A stretch of DNA of 9,787 bases from JAAXZI01 sp045863575 (GCA_045863575.1 BTUC01000274.1:1-9787), one strand, 5' to 3'. Shown: positions 1 to 7,382, counted from the stretch's first letter. Numbers and translations: made by a program. Notes: a model not told the origin generated them from the sequence alone.

Positions 1-22
1 CCCGGGCGGCCCGGGCGCCCGG
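1..22. repeat. GC-rich palindromic hairpin at the left edge
   Basis: Bases 1-15 read CCCGGG, a 3-nt spacer, CCCGGG, a possible 6-bp stem. Bases 11-22 are a perfect 12-bp palindrome, CCGGGCGCCCGG. This lies 38 nt beyond the stop codon of the aldehyde dehydrogenase, so it could form a strong stem at the end of that transcript. There is no T-run on either side in the visible sequence, so a standard intrinsic terminator is not shown. The window edge cuts the element. Bases 23-59 show nothing further. Confidence 0.3.
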
Positions 23-59
23 CCGCTACAGACGCGGAAGTCGCCAACCGGAAGGGGCA

Positions 60-1547
60 CTAGGAAATGTTCCAGCCGACTGGTGCACTCACGTCGCAGC
101 CGATTACGGCGCTCTTGTGCCGGCAGTAGGCGAGCAGACCTTCCATGCCCAGTTCGACGCCCGTGCCGCTCATCTTGTGCGGCGACAGCGGAATCTGAGG
201 ATAGCCGGTCAGCATGGTATTCACCCAGACCAGGCCCGCGTCCATGGCCTTGACCATTCGGCCGGCTCGCGCTGCATTGGCCGTCCAGACCGAGCCGGAC
301 AAGCCGTAGCACACTTCGTTGGCGACGTGGACCGCCTCCGGCTCGTCCTGGATGCGGATGATGCTGAGCACGGGCCCAAAGATCTCCTCGACGGCCACTT
401 TCATGCCTGGCCGAACACCAGTCAGCAGCGTCGGCTCGATCCACAGGCCGCCGGCCAACTCATCGGTCATGCGCGGCTTGCCGCCGCCGGCCAGGACTTT
501 CCAGCCCTCCTTGGATGCGCCGGACAGGTAGTTCAGCACCAGCTCGTATTGCGAGCGGGTGATCATCGGCCCGATCAGCGTGCTCTCGTCGCGCGGGTCA
601 CCCACCTTGATGGCCGGCAGCTTGGACAACAGCAGCTTCTCGAACTCATCCGCGATCGACTGCTCCACCAGCAGCCGGGAACACGAGACGCATAGCTGGC
701 CGGTGTTAACCAGCGCGCTGAACAGCACCGCATTCGCCGCCCGCTCGAGATCCGCGTCCGCGAAGACCACGATCGCGTTCTTGCCGCCGCATTCCAGGTT
801 GACCTTCTTCATTCGGTCGGCCGCGAGCTTCTGGATCGACTGGCCCACGCCCGTCGAGCCGGTGAAGGAGATTTTCTTGACTTTCGGGTGTGCGACCAGC
901 AGGTTGCCGCACGTTGAGCCGCCGCCCAGAGCGACGTTGACGATGCCGGCCGGCACGCCGGCGCGGGTGCACAGCCGCGCGTACTCCACCGTGGCCAGCG
1001 GCGTTTCCACGGACGGCTTGAGCACGATGGCATTCCCGGCGGCGAGGGCCGGCGCGACCTTCATGGCCGCATTCACCAGCGGGTAGTTCCACGGCAGGAT
1101 GCCGGCGACCACGCCGTAAGGCTCATACATGGTGAAATGAAAGCCGCCCGGAGTGTTCTTGACCGCCCCGTCGATCTTGTCGGCGGCGCCGGCATAGAAG
1201 CGCAGCAGCGCCGCCGACAGCGGCAGTTCCATGTGGCGAAGCTGTGAGATCGGCTTGCCGGTATCCAGCAGCTCGAGCTCGACGAGCCGTTCCGCTTCGT
1301 GCTCCAGCAGGTCGGCCACCTTCAGCAGCAGCCGTCCGCGGTCCGCGGGCATGAGGCTTTGCCACTCGGGTGACGAGAATGCCCGCTCGCTCGAGGCCAC
1401 GATCCGCTCGATCGCCGCCTCGTTGCAGCAGGCCTGCCGAGCGATGACCTGGCCCGTGGCCGGGTTCATCACGTCAACGAAGTCGCCCCCGCCATCCGCG
1501 AGCCGTTCATCATCAACGATCGGTCCGACCTGCCTCTGGTCTGACAT
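60..1547 (-). CDS. NAD(P)-dependent aldehyde dehydrogenase (betaine aldehyde dehydrogenase-like)
   Basis: This 495-residue cytoplasmic enzyme oxidises an aldehyde to the acid with NAD(P)+; the length is normal for the ALDH superfamily. Visible motifs in order are PWNYP (152-156, catalytic Asn154), the cofactor-site Lys177 in VLKPS, FTGSTGVG (228-235, dinucleotide-binding turn), LECGGKN (251-257, general base Glu252), NTGQLC (281-286, nucleophile Cys286), EEIFGP (387-392, ribose-binding Glu388) and a C-terminal SGTGVELGMEGLLAY stretch typical of betaine-aldehyde-type members. All catalytic residues are intact. I start at the ATG at 1547 (MSDQRQ) because GGAGG sits 5 nt upstream; an in-frame start 8 codons earlier would place that site inside the gene. 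The residue after Glu252 is Cys, where many relatives have Leu. The substrate cannot be read from sequence: betaine aldehyde, aminoaldehydes or sugar-derived aldehydes are all possible. It follows the O-acetylation genes after a 135-nt gap and may be a separate unit. Confidence 0.95.
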   Translation of the reverse strand: MSDQRQVGPIVDDERLADGGGDFVDVMNPATGQVIARQACCNEAAIERIVASSERAFSSPEWQSLMPADRGRLLLKVADLLEHEAERLVELELLDTGKPISQLRHMELPLSAALLRFYAGAADKIDGAVKNTPGGFHFTMYEPYGVVAGILPWNYPLVNAAMKVAPALAAGNAIVLKPSVETPLATVEYARLCTRAGVPAGIVNVALGGGSTCGNLLVAHPKVKKISFTGSTGVGQSIQKLAADRMKKVNLECGGKNAIVVFADADLERAANAVLFSALVNTGQLCVSCSRLLVEQSIADEFEKLLLSKLPAIKVGDPRDESTLIGPMITRSQYELVLNYLSGASKEGWKVLAGGGKPRMTDELAGGLWIEPTLLTGVRPGMKVAVEEIFGPVLSIIRIQDEPEAVHVANEVCYGLSGSVWTANAARAGRMVKAMDAGLVWVNTMLTGYPQIPLSPHKMSGTGVELGMEGLLAYCRHKSAVIGCDVSAPVGWNIS

Positions 1548-1552
1548 GGTTT

Positions 1553-1557
1553 CCTCC
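1553..1557 (-). promoter_or_regulatory. Shine-Dalgarno site of the aldehyde dehydrogenase
   Basis: The minus strand reads GGAGG followed by AAACC and then ATG, a strong site with 5-nt spacing. It fixes the start at 1547 rather than at the in-frame codon at 1571. Confidence 0.75.
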
Positions 1558-1633
1558 GTCCGTTGAATCAAGGCCAGTCAAGGCACTCGATTGGCTCATC
1601 AAACAGGCAGAGTAGCGCTCAGCGTGTTCGACG

Positions 1634-1657
1634 GCCGCGCGGGCTGAAGCCCGCGGC
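1634..1657. repeat. REP-like GC-rich intergenic hairpin
   Basis: The core CGCGGGCTGAAGCCCGCG (1638-1655) is self-complementary: a 7-bp stem CGCGGGC/GCCCGCG with loop TGAA. Flanking bases can extend pairing to GCCGCGGGC, with a 2-nt bulge on the left arm. It lies between the AlgJ-like stop (1683) and the aldehyde dehydrogenase start (1547). A T-rich stretch (TTGTTTT, 1661-1667) follows on the plus strand, but both flanking genes are read from the minus strand, where no U-run follows the stem. It therefore looks more like a dispersed REP-type palindrome, or a stem that stabilises or attenuates the upstream transcript, than a standard terminator. Confidence 0.5.
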
Positions 1658-1682
1658 TCGTTGTTTTCGGTGCTCGGCGGAC

Positions 1683-2843
1683 CTATCGAGCGGCGCCGCC
1701 GATCACCACATCCTGCCAGCCCTCCAGGCCGAAGCGGATGTCGCGCTCCACGAATTCCCAGATGACCAGCTTCTTGGCTTCCAGCAGCGCCGATTTGCGG
1801 CTGAGTTCCTGGCGCACCAGGGTTGAGGCCCCGCCATCGTTGACGATCGAGGTGAGCGGCTGGCGAAGGTGCCGCGCCAGATGGGCGATGAATCCGGCCG
1901 AGCCGGGCTCGTCTCGCTCATAGATGCGCAGGAAGCTGTCGCCGAGCACGAGGATGGCCGAGCCGGGATCATCGCGGTAGGCTTGGCCATCTGTCCGGCG
2001 GACCACCCGGTGGCAGACCACCTCGTGTGGCTCGAACAGTGCTTCGACGGGCGGGCAGTCGAGCATGCGAATAACGTCGCCCGCCCGACGGACGCGGACC
2101 GCCTCCAGGTCGTAGTCGACTGCGCCGGCCGGCGCCCACCCGAGCTCACGAATCCTGCGCGCCACCTCCCCGGCAGCCAGTTGGACGCCGGTATTCGTCC
2201 AGTGTGTGTCCGCCTGAAGGTATACCGGCTCCGCTTCGATCGAACCGCTTCCGCTGCTTCTGGCCTCGGCGAACACGGTCAGCAGATCGATCGTCTCAAC
2301 CCTTGCCTCCGCCAGACGGTCGAGCATATTCGAAGTGTGCCTGCGAATTCGCGGATCACAAGGCAGCGCACGGTCGGTGAGTTTGTCCGGATAGACGGAC
2401 GGTTTTCCGGGTACCGGCACGACGACCAGGTGAATGCCCCGGGCGGCCAATTGCTCGCGAAACGCGACGATGGCCTCGACGGCAGGCCCAGGACCAGTTC
2501 TGTTCTCGTGGTCATCCGGGCAGTCTTCGGTCAGGAAACGCACGTCGGGCCGATAGAACCACCAGCCGTCACGACCGAGTATCGCCTTCTCGCCCGCGTC
2601 CTGAAAGACCGTGAACCGCAACTGCTGCATCAACGGGCGAATAAACCCGGCCAAGACAGACCGATCTTCAAGGTTGCTTTCAAAGGTCCGAAGGTTGGAT
2701 ACGCTCGGCATACGCCCCAGGAGATCCAGACACTGCGGGCTCTGGCCGTCGCGCAGCTCCGAGACGGCCTGCCAGGGTCCCACCGAACCGATGATGGCCA
2801 GGAAGGCGAAGGTCAGCAGGTAATGCGGTCCACGACCCGACAC
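1683..2843 (-). CDS. AlgJ/AlgX-like SGNH-type polysaccharide O-acetyltransferase
   Basis: This 386-residue protein has the hallmarks of the periplasmic O-acetyltransferases AlgJ/AlgX, which take an acetyl group delivered by an MBOAT partner and place it on an exported polysaccharide. An uncleaved signal anchor is likely at residues 8-24. The DTHW motif (212-215, Asp212 and His214) and the GDSF motif (301-304, Ser303) supply the expected Ser-Asp-His catalytic set in the family's usual order. Other family-like segments are GRDGWWFY (90-97) and VVPVPGKPSVYPDKL (141-155). The start is GTG, preceded by AGGAG with 6-nt spacing. That ribosome-binding site overlaps the stop codon of the MBOAT gene, so the two genes are probably translationally coupled. 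The acceptor polysaccharide is unknown; no alginate-synthesis genes are in view, so calling this alginate acetylation would be unsupported. Confidence 0.88.
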   Translation of the reverse strand: MSGRGPHYLLTFAFLAIIGSVGPWQAVSELRDGQSPQCLDLLGRMPSVSNLRTFESNLEDRSVLAGFIRPLMQQLRFTVFQDAGEKAILGRDGWWFYRPDVRFLTEDCPDDHENRTGPGPAVEAIVAFREQLAARGIHLVVVPVPGKPSVYPDKLTDRALPCDPRIRRHTSNMLDRLAEARVETIDLLTVFAEARSSGSGSIEAEPVYLQADTHWTNTGVQLAAGEVARRIRELGWAPAGAVDYDLEAVRVRRAGDVIRMLDCPPVEALFEPHEVVCHRVVRRTDGQAYRDDPGSAILVLGDSFLRIYERDEPGSAGFIAHLARHLRQPLTSIVNDGGASTLVRQELSRKSALLEAKKLVIWEFVERDIRFGLEGWQDVVIGGAAR

Positions 2844-2849
2844 ACGAGG

Positions 2850-2854
2850 CTCCT
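2850..2854 (-). promoter_or_regulatory. Ribosome-binding site overlapping the MBOAT stop codon
   Basis: The minus strand reads AGGAG across the MBOAT TAG stop (2855-2853), then 6 nt to the GTG start at 2843. Ribosomes finishing MBOAT would uncover or reuse this site, which suggests coupled synthesis of the two acetylation partners. Confidence 0.6.
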
Positions 2855-4253
2855 AGAACTGAAAATACAGGAAAGGATTGAATGCCTGCGTGAACATCGC
2901 CGCCAGGCTCACGACGAAGAGCACCATCAGCAACACGACTCGAAACCAGGTCAGCCGCCCGGTCCAGTCGAGGGCCTGTATGGGTCCAAACACCAGCAGC
3001 ATGCACAAAGCGGTCTGTATCAGTGGGCCGGGGCTGTACAACTCGCCGGCCAGAAGAATCGATTGAGACCCCTGGCCGTCGAGGCCGAACATGGCCCCCA
3101 GGTAACGGAGCGACTCAGAGAGCGTCTCGGCCCGGAATGGCACCCAGGAGATCAGGACCAGCACGAATGTGATGGCGATTCGGATCGGCTTGGGCAACCA
3201 GAAATAAATGCTTTTCTTGCCGAGCATGCGTTCGAACGCGAGCATGAGGCCGTGAAAGGCCCCCCAGACGATGAACGTCCAGTTCGAGCCATGCCAGAGC
3301 CCACCCAGCAGCATGACCAGCGTCAGGTTCAGGTAGTTGCGCGCCGCGCTCACGCGGTTTCCGCCCAGCGGGATGTACAGGTAGTCCCGCAGGAACGTGG
3401 ACAACGAGATATGCCAGCGGCGCCAGAAATCGGTGATGTTCTCGGATCGATAGGGGGCATCGAAATTCCGCGGGAATTCGAAGCCGAACATGCGGCCCAG
3501 GCCGATGGCCATATCCGAGTAGCCGGCGAAGTCGAAGTAGATCTGGAAGGCGTAGGCCGTGACGCCGAACCACGCATCCAGTACCGGTGGGGCCTCGGCC
3601 GAGAAAACGGCGTCGGCCACCACGCCCATCGGATTGGCCAGCAGGATCTTCTTGGCGAAGCCAAGGATGAATATAGCCACCCCGCCGGAGAACCGCTCCA
3701 GCGTGTGGGCGCGTTCAACGAGCTGGTCGGCGATCGTGTTGTAGCGCACGATGGGGCCGGCGATGAGCTGCGGGAACAGGGCGATATAGCAGGCAAAATC
3801 CCAGAACGACCGCACCGGCGGGGCGCTGCCGCGATAGACGTCGACCGGATAGCTGAGGCTCTGAAAGATATAGAACGAGATGCCGATAGGCAGCGTGATC
3901 TGAAGCAGCGGCAGCGCCTGGGCGCCGAACAGGGCGATGAAGCGGTTGACGTTCTCCTCGACGAACATGGCATACTTGAAAAAGCCCAGCAGTCCCAGGC
4001 TGGCCACGACGGCCACGGTGAGCGCGACCTGGGCTCGGGGGCGGTTGCCTGGGTTGGCGGCGATAACCCGGCCGCACCAGTAATTGACGATCGTGGCGGT
4101 CAGCATCAGCAGGATGAACGCAGGCTGTGTCCACCCGTAGAAGGCGTAGCTCGCGATCAGGAGCAGGAAATTGCCCTTGCCGGGCAGCAGATAATAGAGC
4201 AGCAGCACCAGCGGCAGGAAGTAGAAGACGAAGACGTGGGACGTAAAGACCAT
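2853..4253 (-). CDS. AlgI-type MBOAT family membrane-bound O-acyltransferase
   Basis: This 466-residue, multi-spanning inner-membrane protein is a clear member of the MBOAT/AlgI family, which moves acetyl groups from a cytoplasmic donor to the periplasmic side for polysaccharide O-acetylation. Hydrophobic segments run through the whole length. Family landmarks are LPIGISFYIFQSLSYPVDVY (121-140), FPQLIAGPIVRY (160-171), YFDFAGYSDMAIGLG (239-253), FWRRWHISLSTFLRDYLYIP (276-295) with conserved His281, and LLGGLWHGSNW (315-325) carrying the invariant catalytic His321. The C-terminus (NPFLYFQF) is also typical, so the gene is full length and intact. The start at 4253 is ATG, 6 nt after the lipoprotein stop, with only a weak AGGT upstream, so translation may depend on the preceding gene. 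It pairs with the AlgJ-like gene 9 nt downstream. The donor and target glycan are not shown by sequence. Confidence 0.95.
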   Translation of the reverse strand: MVFTSHVFVFYFLPLVLLLYYLLPGKGNFLLLIASYAFYGWTQPAFILLMLTATIVNYWCGRVIAANPGNRPRAQVALTVAVVASLGLLGFFKYAMFVEENVNRFIALFGAQALPLLQITLPIGISFYIFQSLSYPVDVYRGSAPPVRSFWDFACYIALFPQLIAGPIVRYNTIADQLVERAHTLERFSGGVAIFILGFAKKILLANPMGVVADAVFSAEAPPVLDAWFGVTAYAFQIYFDFAGYSDMAIGLGRMFGFEFPRNFDAPYRSENITDFWRRWHISLSTFLRDYLYIPLGGNRVSAARNYLNLTLVMLLGGLWHGSNWTFIVWGAFHGLMLAFERMLGKKSIYFWLPKPIRIAITFVLVLISWVPFRAETLSESLRYLGAMFGLDGQGSQSILLAGELYSPGPLIQTALCMLLVFGPIQALDWTGRLTWFRVVLLMVLFVVSLAAMFTQAFNPFLYFQF

Positions 4254-4259
4254 AGGTGA

Positions 4260-4730
4260 TTACCTGGTAACCCGGTTCGTCCACACGGCCCAGTGGATGG
4301 GGCTGTTGTCTTCGCCGTGATACTTGTTGATCATCGGTCCCATGTAGAAATCGTCAAGGGGGGTTTCGAGCGCCATCCGGTGGGTATCACCCGCGGTGAA
4401 GCTTTTAACGTTCCCGCCAATAGCTCCGGAGCGCTCGTCCGCAACTTCGGCCCGCGGCTTGAGCGGATTGTAATGGGCCACCAGGATCGTCTGGCCGTCC
4501 AGCTTGCCCCGGTGCGTTTCGAGCACGCGATACCTCAGCACGTAGGCGTAATCGTACAGGTTGTTCGGCGGGAATGTGCCGCGGATCTCTTCGAGCGTGC
4601 CGGTCACTTCCACGCTGCCCTGGGTCGTGACCTTATCATCCGCGCCGTCATCGACTTTCTTGCTGCATGAGGCGGCGGAGACCAACAGAAGACCGGCCAA
4701 TATCGTTCGTGTCCGTCTGGGCATTTTCAT
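4260..4730 (-). CDS. Putative lipoprotein of unknown function, linked to the O-acetylation genes
   Basis: A 156-residue protein with a basic N-terminus, a hydrophobic stretch (10-20) and AASC ending at Cys22, which fits export and possible lipidation. The -3 position is Ala rather than Leu, so the lipobox is acceptable but not ideal. The mature part has alternating strand-like segments (VEVTGTLEEI; YAYVLRYRVLETHRG; TILVAHYNPL) that suggest a small beta-barrel or sandwich, then a C-terminal region with GDTHRMALETPLDDFYMG and HWAVWTNR. I do not recognise a characterised family. I choose ATG at 4730; an in-frame TTG at 4742 has no ribosome-binding site and would add four residues. The gene ends 6 nt before the MBOAT start and begins 27 nt after the TolB-like stop. 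By context it may be an envelope accessory protein for acetylation, perhaps in an AlgF-like adaptor role, but that is inference. Confidence 0.85.
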   Translation of the reverse strand: MKMPRRTRTILAGLLLVSAASCSKKVDDGADDKVTTQGSVEVTGTLEEIRGTFPPNNLYDYAYVLRYRVLETHRGKLDGQTILVAHYNPLKPRAEVADERSGAIGGNVKSFTAGDTHRMALETPLDDFYMGPMINKYHGEDNSPIHWAVWTNRVTR

Positions 4731-4757
4731 TACTCGAATCAAGTTGTCAGCGGCTGA

Positions 4758-5801
4758 TCACTTGCCGGAGGGGGAAATCTCGGCATATGTCCAATGCGGC
4801 TCCCAGCCGATGGGAAGATCCAGAACGGGTCCCGACTTGGTCTCGGGATGCACCTGGCGAAGCCGTTCGCTCTTGCCGGTGATCATGGGCGTATTGGCCA
4901 GCCGGATCAGGTGCATGGGCGCGCCATCCTTCTCCGAGCCGCCGCCGTCAGCGAGGCAGGTGGTGAACAGGACGTACGTGTCGTCCGGCGAAGTCGCGCC
5001 GCCGTAGATGTGCAGGCCGTCCTGGCCATAGATGAGGCGGCGGTTTTTCCCATCACCATCGGCCATCCATAGTTGGGTCCACCCTTTGCCTTCCTGACCT
5101 TTGGGGCGGTGGGAGAAGATAACCCGTCTGGAGTCGGCAAACCAGTCGGGCGTACAGTTCTGAAACGTGTTGACGGGGTTGATCTCGCCGGTGGCCGCGT
5201 TGATGCGGGCCACGGTCCACATCTCACCGAGGTTGTTGGTGACGCCGCACATCCATTTTCCGTCGGGGGACCAGAAGAGCTGCTGGTACATGCCCTGGCG
5301 CGGCATGTCACGCGTGACTTGTCCGCCGTGCAGATCGATGACCTTGATACCCTTCTTCGTGAGGCAGGCGATTTGCCGGCCATCCGGCGACCAGGAGGCC
5401 CAGGGGTGCTCGCCCGGCGCGCCAAGCGCCTTGGGACCACTGCCATCGGCATTGGCCATGATGAGCTCGCCCTGGAAACCCCAGGCGTCGTGATCGATCC
5501 TGGCGTCCCTGGCCAGGCGACGAAAGAGCATCTTCTTGCCGTCGGGACTGAAGCGCGGAGCCGCCTCGCTGAACTCCGGCGTATTCGTGATGTTGCGGAC
5601 GCTCGATCCGTCGGGCCGGCAGAGAAACAGGTCCCAGTCACCCTTGGGGCTGCGGGCGCCGTACACGATCCATCCCTTGTCCCCTACTTCGCCGGCCAGT
5701 GACGCCGCCGACCCATTGGGCCGGGTGGCCGGCTCTGCTTGGCCTACCGGCGAAAGCACGCTCAACAGCATTCCAAGTACGCAGCAACACACCTTAACCA
5801 T
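4758..5801 (-). CDS. Exported TolB-like beta-propeller protein with PD40 repeats
   Basis: This 347-residue protein has a signal peptide (hydrophobic 4-19, likely cut after VGQA at 22) and a string of PD40/WD40-like blades. The blade signatures are FSPDGKKMLF (84-93), WSPDGRQIAC (137-146), WSPDGKWMCG (177-186), WFADSRRVIF (220-229, degenerate) and TSPDDTYVLF (270-279). Such propellers usually bind proteins or ligands in the periplasm and are not enzymes in themselves. It is shorter than TolB, has no TolB N-terminal domain, and no pal/tolA genes are nearby, so it is not the Tol-Pal TolB. The ATG at 5801 has AAGGAG (5817-5812) 10 nt upstream. It lies 65 nt after the sulfatase and 27 nt before the lipoprotein gene, so it may belong to the same unit. 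Its binding partner is unknown; a role as an envelope scaffold for the acetylation or sulfatase products is possible. Confidence 0.88.
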   Translation of the reverse strand: MVKVCCCVLGMLLSVLSPVGQAEPATRPNGSAASLAGEVGDKGWIVYGARSPKGDWDLFLCRPDGSSVRNITNTPEFSEAAPRFSPDGKKMLFRRLARDARIDHDAWGFQGELIMANADGSGPKALGAPGEHPWASWSPDGRQIACLTKKGIKVIDLHGGQVTRDMPRQGMYQQLFWSPDGKWMCGVTNNLGEMWTVARINAATGEINPVNTFQNCTPDWFADSRRVIFSHRPKGQEGKGWTQLWMADGDGKNRRLIYGQDGLHIYGGATSPDDTYVLFTTCLADGGGSEKDGAPMHLIRLANTPMITGKSERLRQVHPETKSGPVLDLPIGWEPHWTYAEISPSGK

Positions 5802-5866
5802 CCTGAGGAAGCTCCTTCATGCGGCGGTTGCCGCGAAATCACCACTTCACCTGGAGGCGTTTGCGG

Positions 5867-7342
5867 TTATGCTCCCCTGCCCGCCGAGCGAGGCCGGCGT
5901 TCCGCTCCCGCCGGTTGGCTGGCGGCCGGTTTGCCCATGGTCAGAAGAGGCGCCCTGGAGGTGCCTCCCTTCCAGAGGTCGTACTTCGGATCGGCGTAGC
6001 GTTCGAAGAACGCGTCGAGCCGCTGCTCTAGCTGCCGCTGGATCTCGGCCTGTTCCGGCTTGTCGAACAGGTTCTGGCCCTCGCCCGGGTCCGTGCCCAG
6101 ATCGTAGAGTTCATCCGGGCCCTCCGGGAACCGACGCGTGAGCTTCCAGCGGTCGGTGCGAACCATTCGGCTATGCTCGTAGTCGTAGAAAACCGCATGG
6201 TCCCAGGACACCTGCCGGCCCTGCAAGACTTCGGAGTAGTTCCGCCCGGGTGACGCCGGCGATTTCGCCTGGCGATCAGCCAAACCGAGGAAGCTCAGCA
6301 GTGTGGTCATGAAGTCGTAGTTGGAAACCAGGATGGCGCTGCTCGAGCGGGCCGGAATCCGCTTCGGAAGCCGCCAGATCAACGGAATGTGCAGGCCGGC
6401 ATCGAAGGTCTGGAACGGCCGGCCGTGATCGGCCATGCCCCACCAGCCGTGGTGCCCGCCCGCCAGCCCCTGATCGCCTGCGTAAACCACCAGCGTGTTC
6501 TCATCGAGGCCCAACCGCTCGAGCGTGGCCATGACCTCGCCGACGCCATCATCGACGCCGCTGACTTCGGCGCTGTACCGCCGCATGGCGTTGATGTTGC
6601 CCACGAAGCGGCGGTTGCCGCCCAGCCACTCGTGGACCGGCTCGCGGGGATAGCAGGGCAGCTCCTTGTCGGCGTAGTAGCTGGCGTGACGATTGCGGGC
6701 CGGCTCATCCAGCCATCCGCCCAGCCCGTACGGCCCGTTGTAGGCCAGGTACAAGAAGAACGGCTGATCCTTGTTCTGCTCGATAAACCGGACGGCGTGC
6801 CGCGTCCAGAATTCGGTCAGGTAGGCAGGTTCCTTGCGGATGACGCCGTTCTCGATCACGTCGGCATTGTAGAAGGTGCTCGTGTGGCCGCCGAGCTTGG
6901 TCACCCAGTACGTGAACCCGTCGTGGGGGCGAAGCTCATTGCCCAGATGCCACTTCCCGGTCAGGCCGCAGACGTAGCCCGCCTCGTGCATGATTTCGGG
7001 AAGCGTGCGGAACTCCTCTAGCGTGTACGGGTCCTTCGGGTCAGCGTGCAGGTAGGAGTGCACGCCGTGCTGCGAGGGGATCAGGCCGGTGAGGTAGGTG
7101 GCCCGCGCGGGCGAGCAGACGGCGTTGCAGGCGAAGGCTCGGTCGAAGCGTATCCCCTCGCTGGCCAGGCGGTCAATATGAGGAGTGCGGATGTCCCGGT
7201 TTCCATAGCACCCCAGCGTCCAGGCGCTCTGGTTGTCGGTCAGGATGAACACGACGTTCGGCCGGCGGGTGGAGTCCGCGGCCAGCACTGTCGGAACGAG
7301 GCCCATAACGCCGCATAGAACGATCTGCCACCTGTTGGTCAT
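5867..7342 (-). CDS. Secreted type I (formylglycine-dependent) sulfatase
   Basis: This 491-residue exported hydrolase of the alkaline-phosphatase-like sulfatase superfamily would remove sulfate esters, most likely from a glycan. A signal peptide spans about 1-22 (cleavage near VLAA). The core begins RPNVVFILTDNQ (27-38) with metal-site Asp36. Cys76 in CSPAR (76-80) is the residue matured to formylglycine. GLTGKWHLG (126-134) supplies Lys130 and His132. GDQG (289-292) carries the late metal-ligand Asp290. Activity needs a formylglycine-generating or anaerobic maturase enzyme, not in this window. Odd points are Asn37 in place of the common second Asp, Gln291 after Asp290, and a WGM-DH-RP stretch (301-309) where many relatives have WGK. 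The last ~22 residues are an Ala/Arg/Pro-rich tail. The ATG at 7342 is chosen because GGAGGTGA lies 7 nt upstream and a signal peptide follows at once; the frame stays open 26 codons further up without support. Substrate unknown. Confidence 0.95.
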   Translation of the reverse strand: MTNRWQIVLCGVMGLVPTVLAADSTRRPNVVFILTDNQSAWTLGCYGNRDIRTPHIDRLASEGIRFDRAFACNAVCSPARATYLTGLIPSQHGVHSYLHADPKDPYTLEEFRTLPEIMHEAGYVCGLTGKWHLGNELRPHDGFTYWVTKLGGHTSTFYNADVIENGVIRKEPAYLTEFWTRHAVRFIEQNKDQPFFLYLAYNGPYGLGGWLDEPARNRHASYYADKELPCYPREPVHEWLGGNRRFVGNINAMRRYSAEVSGVDDGVGEVMATLERLGLDENTLVVYAGDQGLAGGHHGWWGMADHGRPFQTFDAGLHIPLIWRLPKRIPARSSSAILVSNYDFMTTLLSFLGLADRQAKSPASPGRNYSEVLQGRQVSWDHAVFYDYEHSRMVRTDRWKLTRRFPEGPDELYDLGTDPGEGQNLFDKPEQAEIQRQLEQRLDAFFERYADPKYDLWKGGTSRAPLLTMGKPAASQPAGAERRPRSAGRGA

Positions 7343-7349
7343 GAGCACG

Positions 7350-7357
7350 TCACCTCC
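7350..7357 (-). promoter_or_regulatory. Shine-Dalgarno site of the sulfatase
   Basis: The minus strand reads GGAGGTGA, a near-perfect match to the 16S rRNA 3' end, 7 nt before the ATG at 7342. It rules out the longer upstream reading of the same frame (to 7420) as the real start. Confidence 0.8.
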
Positions 7358-7382
7358 ACAGCCGGGCTGGTTTGCCAGGAGA

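Noticed and set aside
117..695. 192-codon plus-strand open frame inside the aldehyde dehydrogenase region
   Set aside because: It is antisense to conserved ALDH catalytic sequence, is His/Arg/Gln-rich and resembles no protein.
1869..4259. Very long plus-strand open frame (796 codons) antisense to the AlgJ-like and MBOAT genes
   Set aside because: Its translation is rich in Gln, His, Arg, Glu and Asp with no domain, signal or motif. The opposite strand encodes two full-length recognisable proteins across the same span. Open antisense frames of this kind are expected in GC-rich coding DNA.
4731..4742. TTG start for the lipoprotein, four codons upstream of the ATG
   Set aside because: No ribosome-binding site precedes it, and the ATG at 4730 gives a compact, typical signal peptide. 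It cannot be fully excluded, since the ATG also has only a weak site.
5821..5834. Small hairpin GCGGC-GGTT-GCCGC between the sulfatase and TolB-like genes
   Set aside because: A 5-bp stem without a U-run is expected by chance at this GC content and is too weak to call a terminator.
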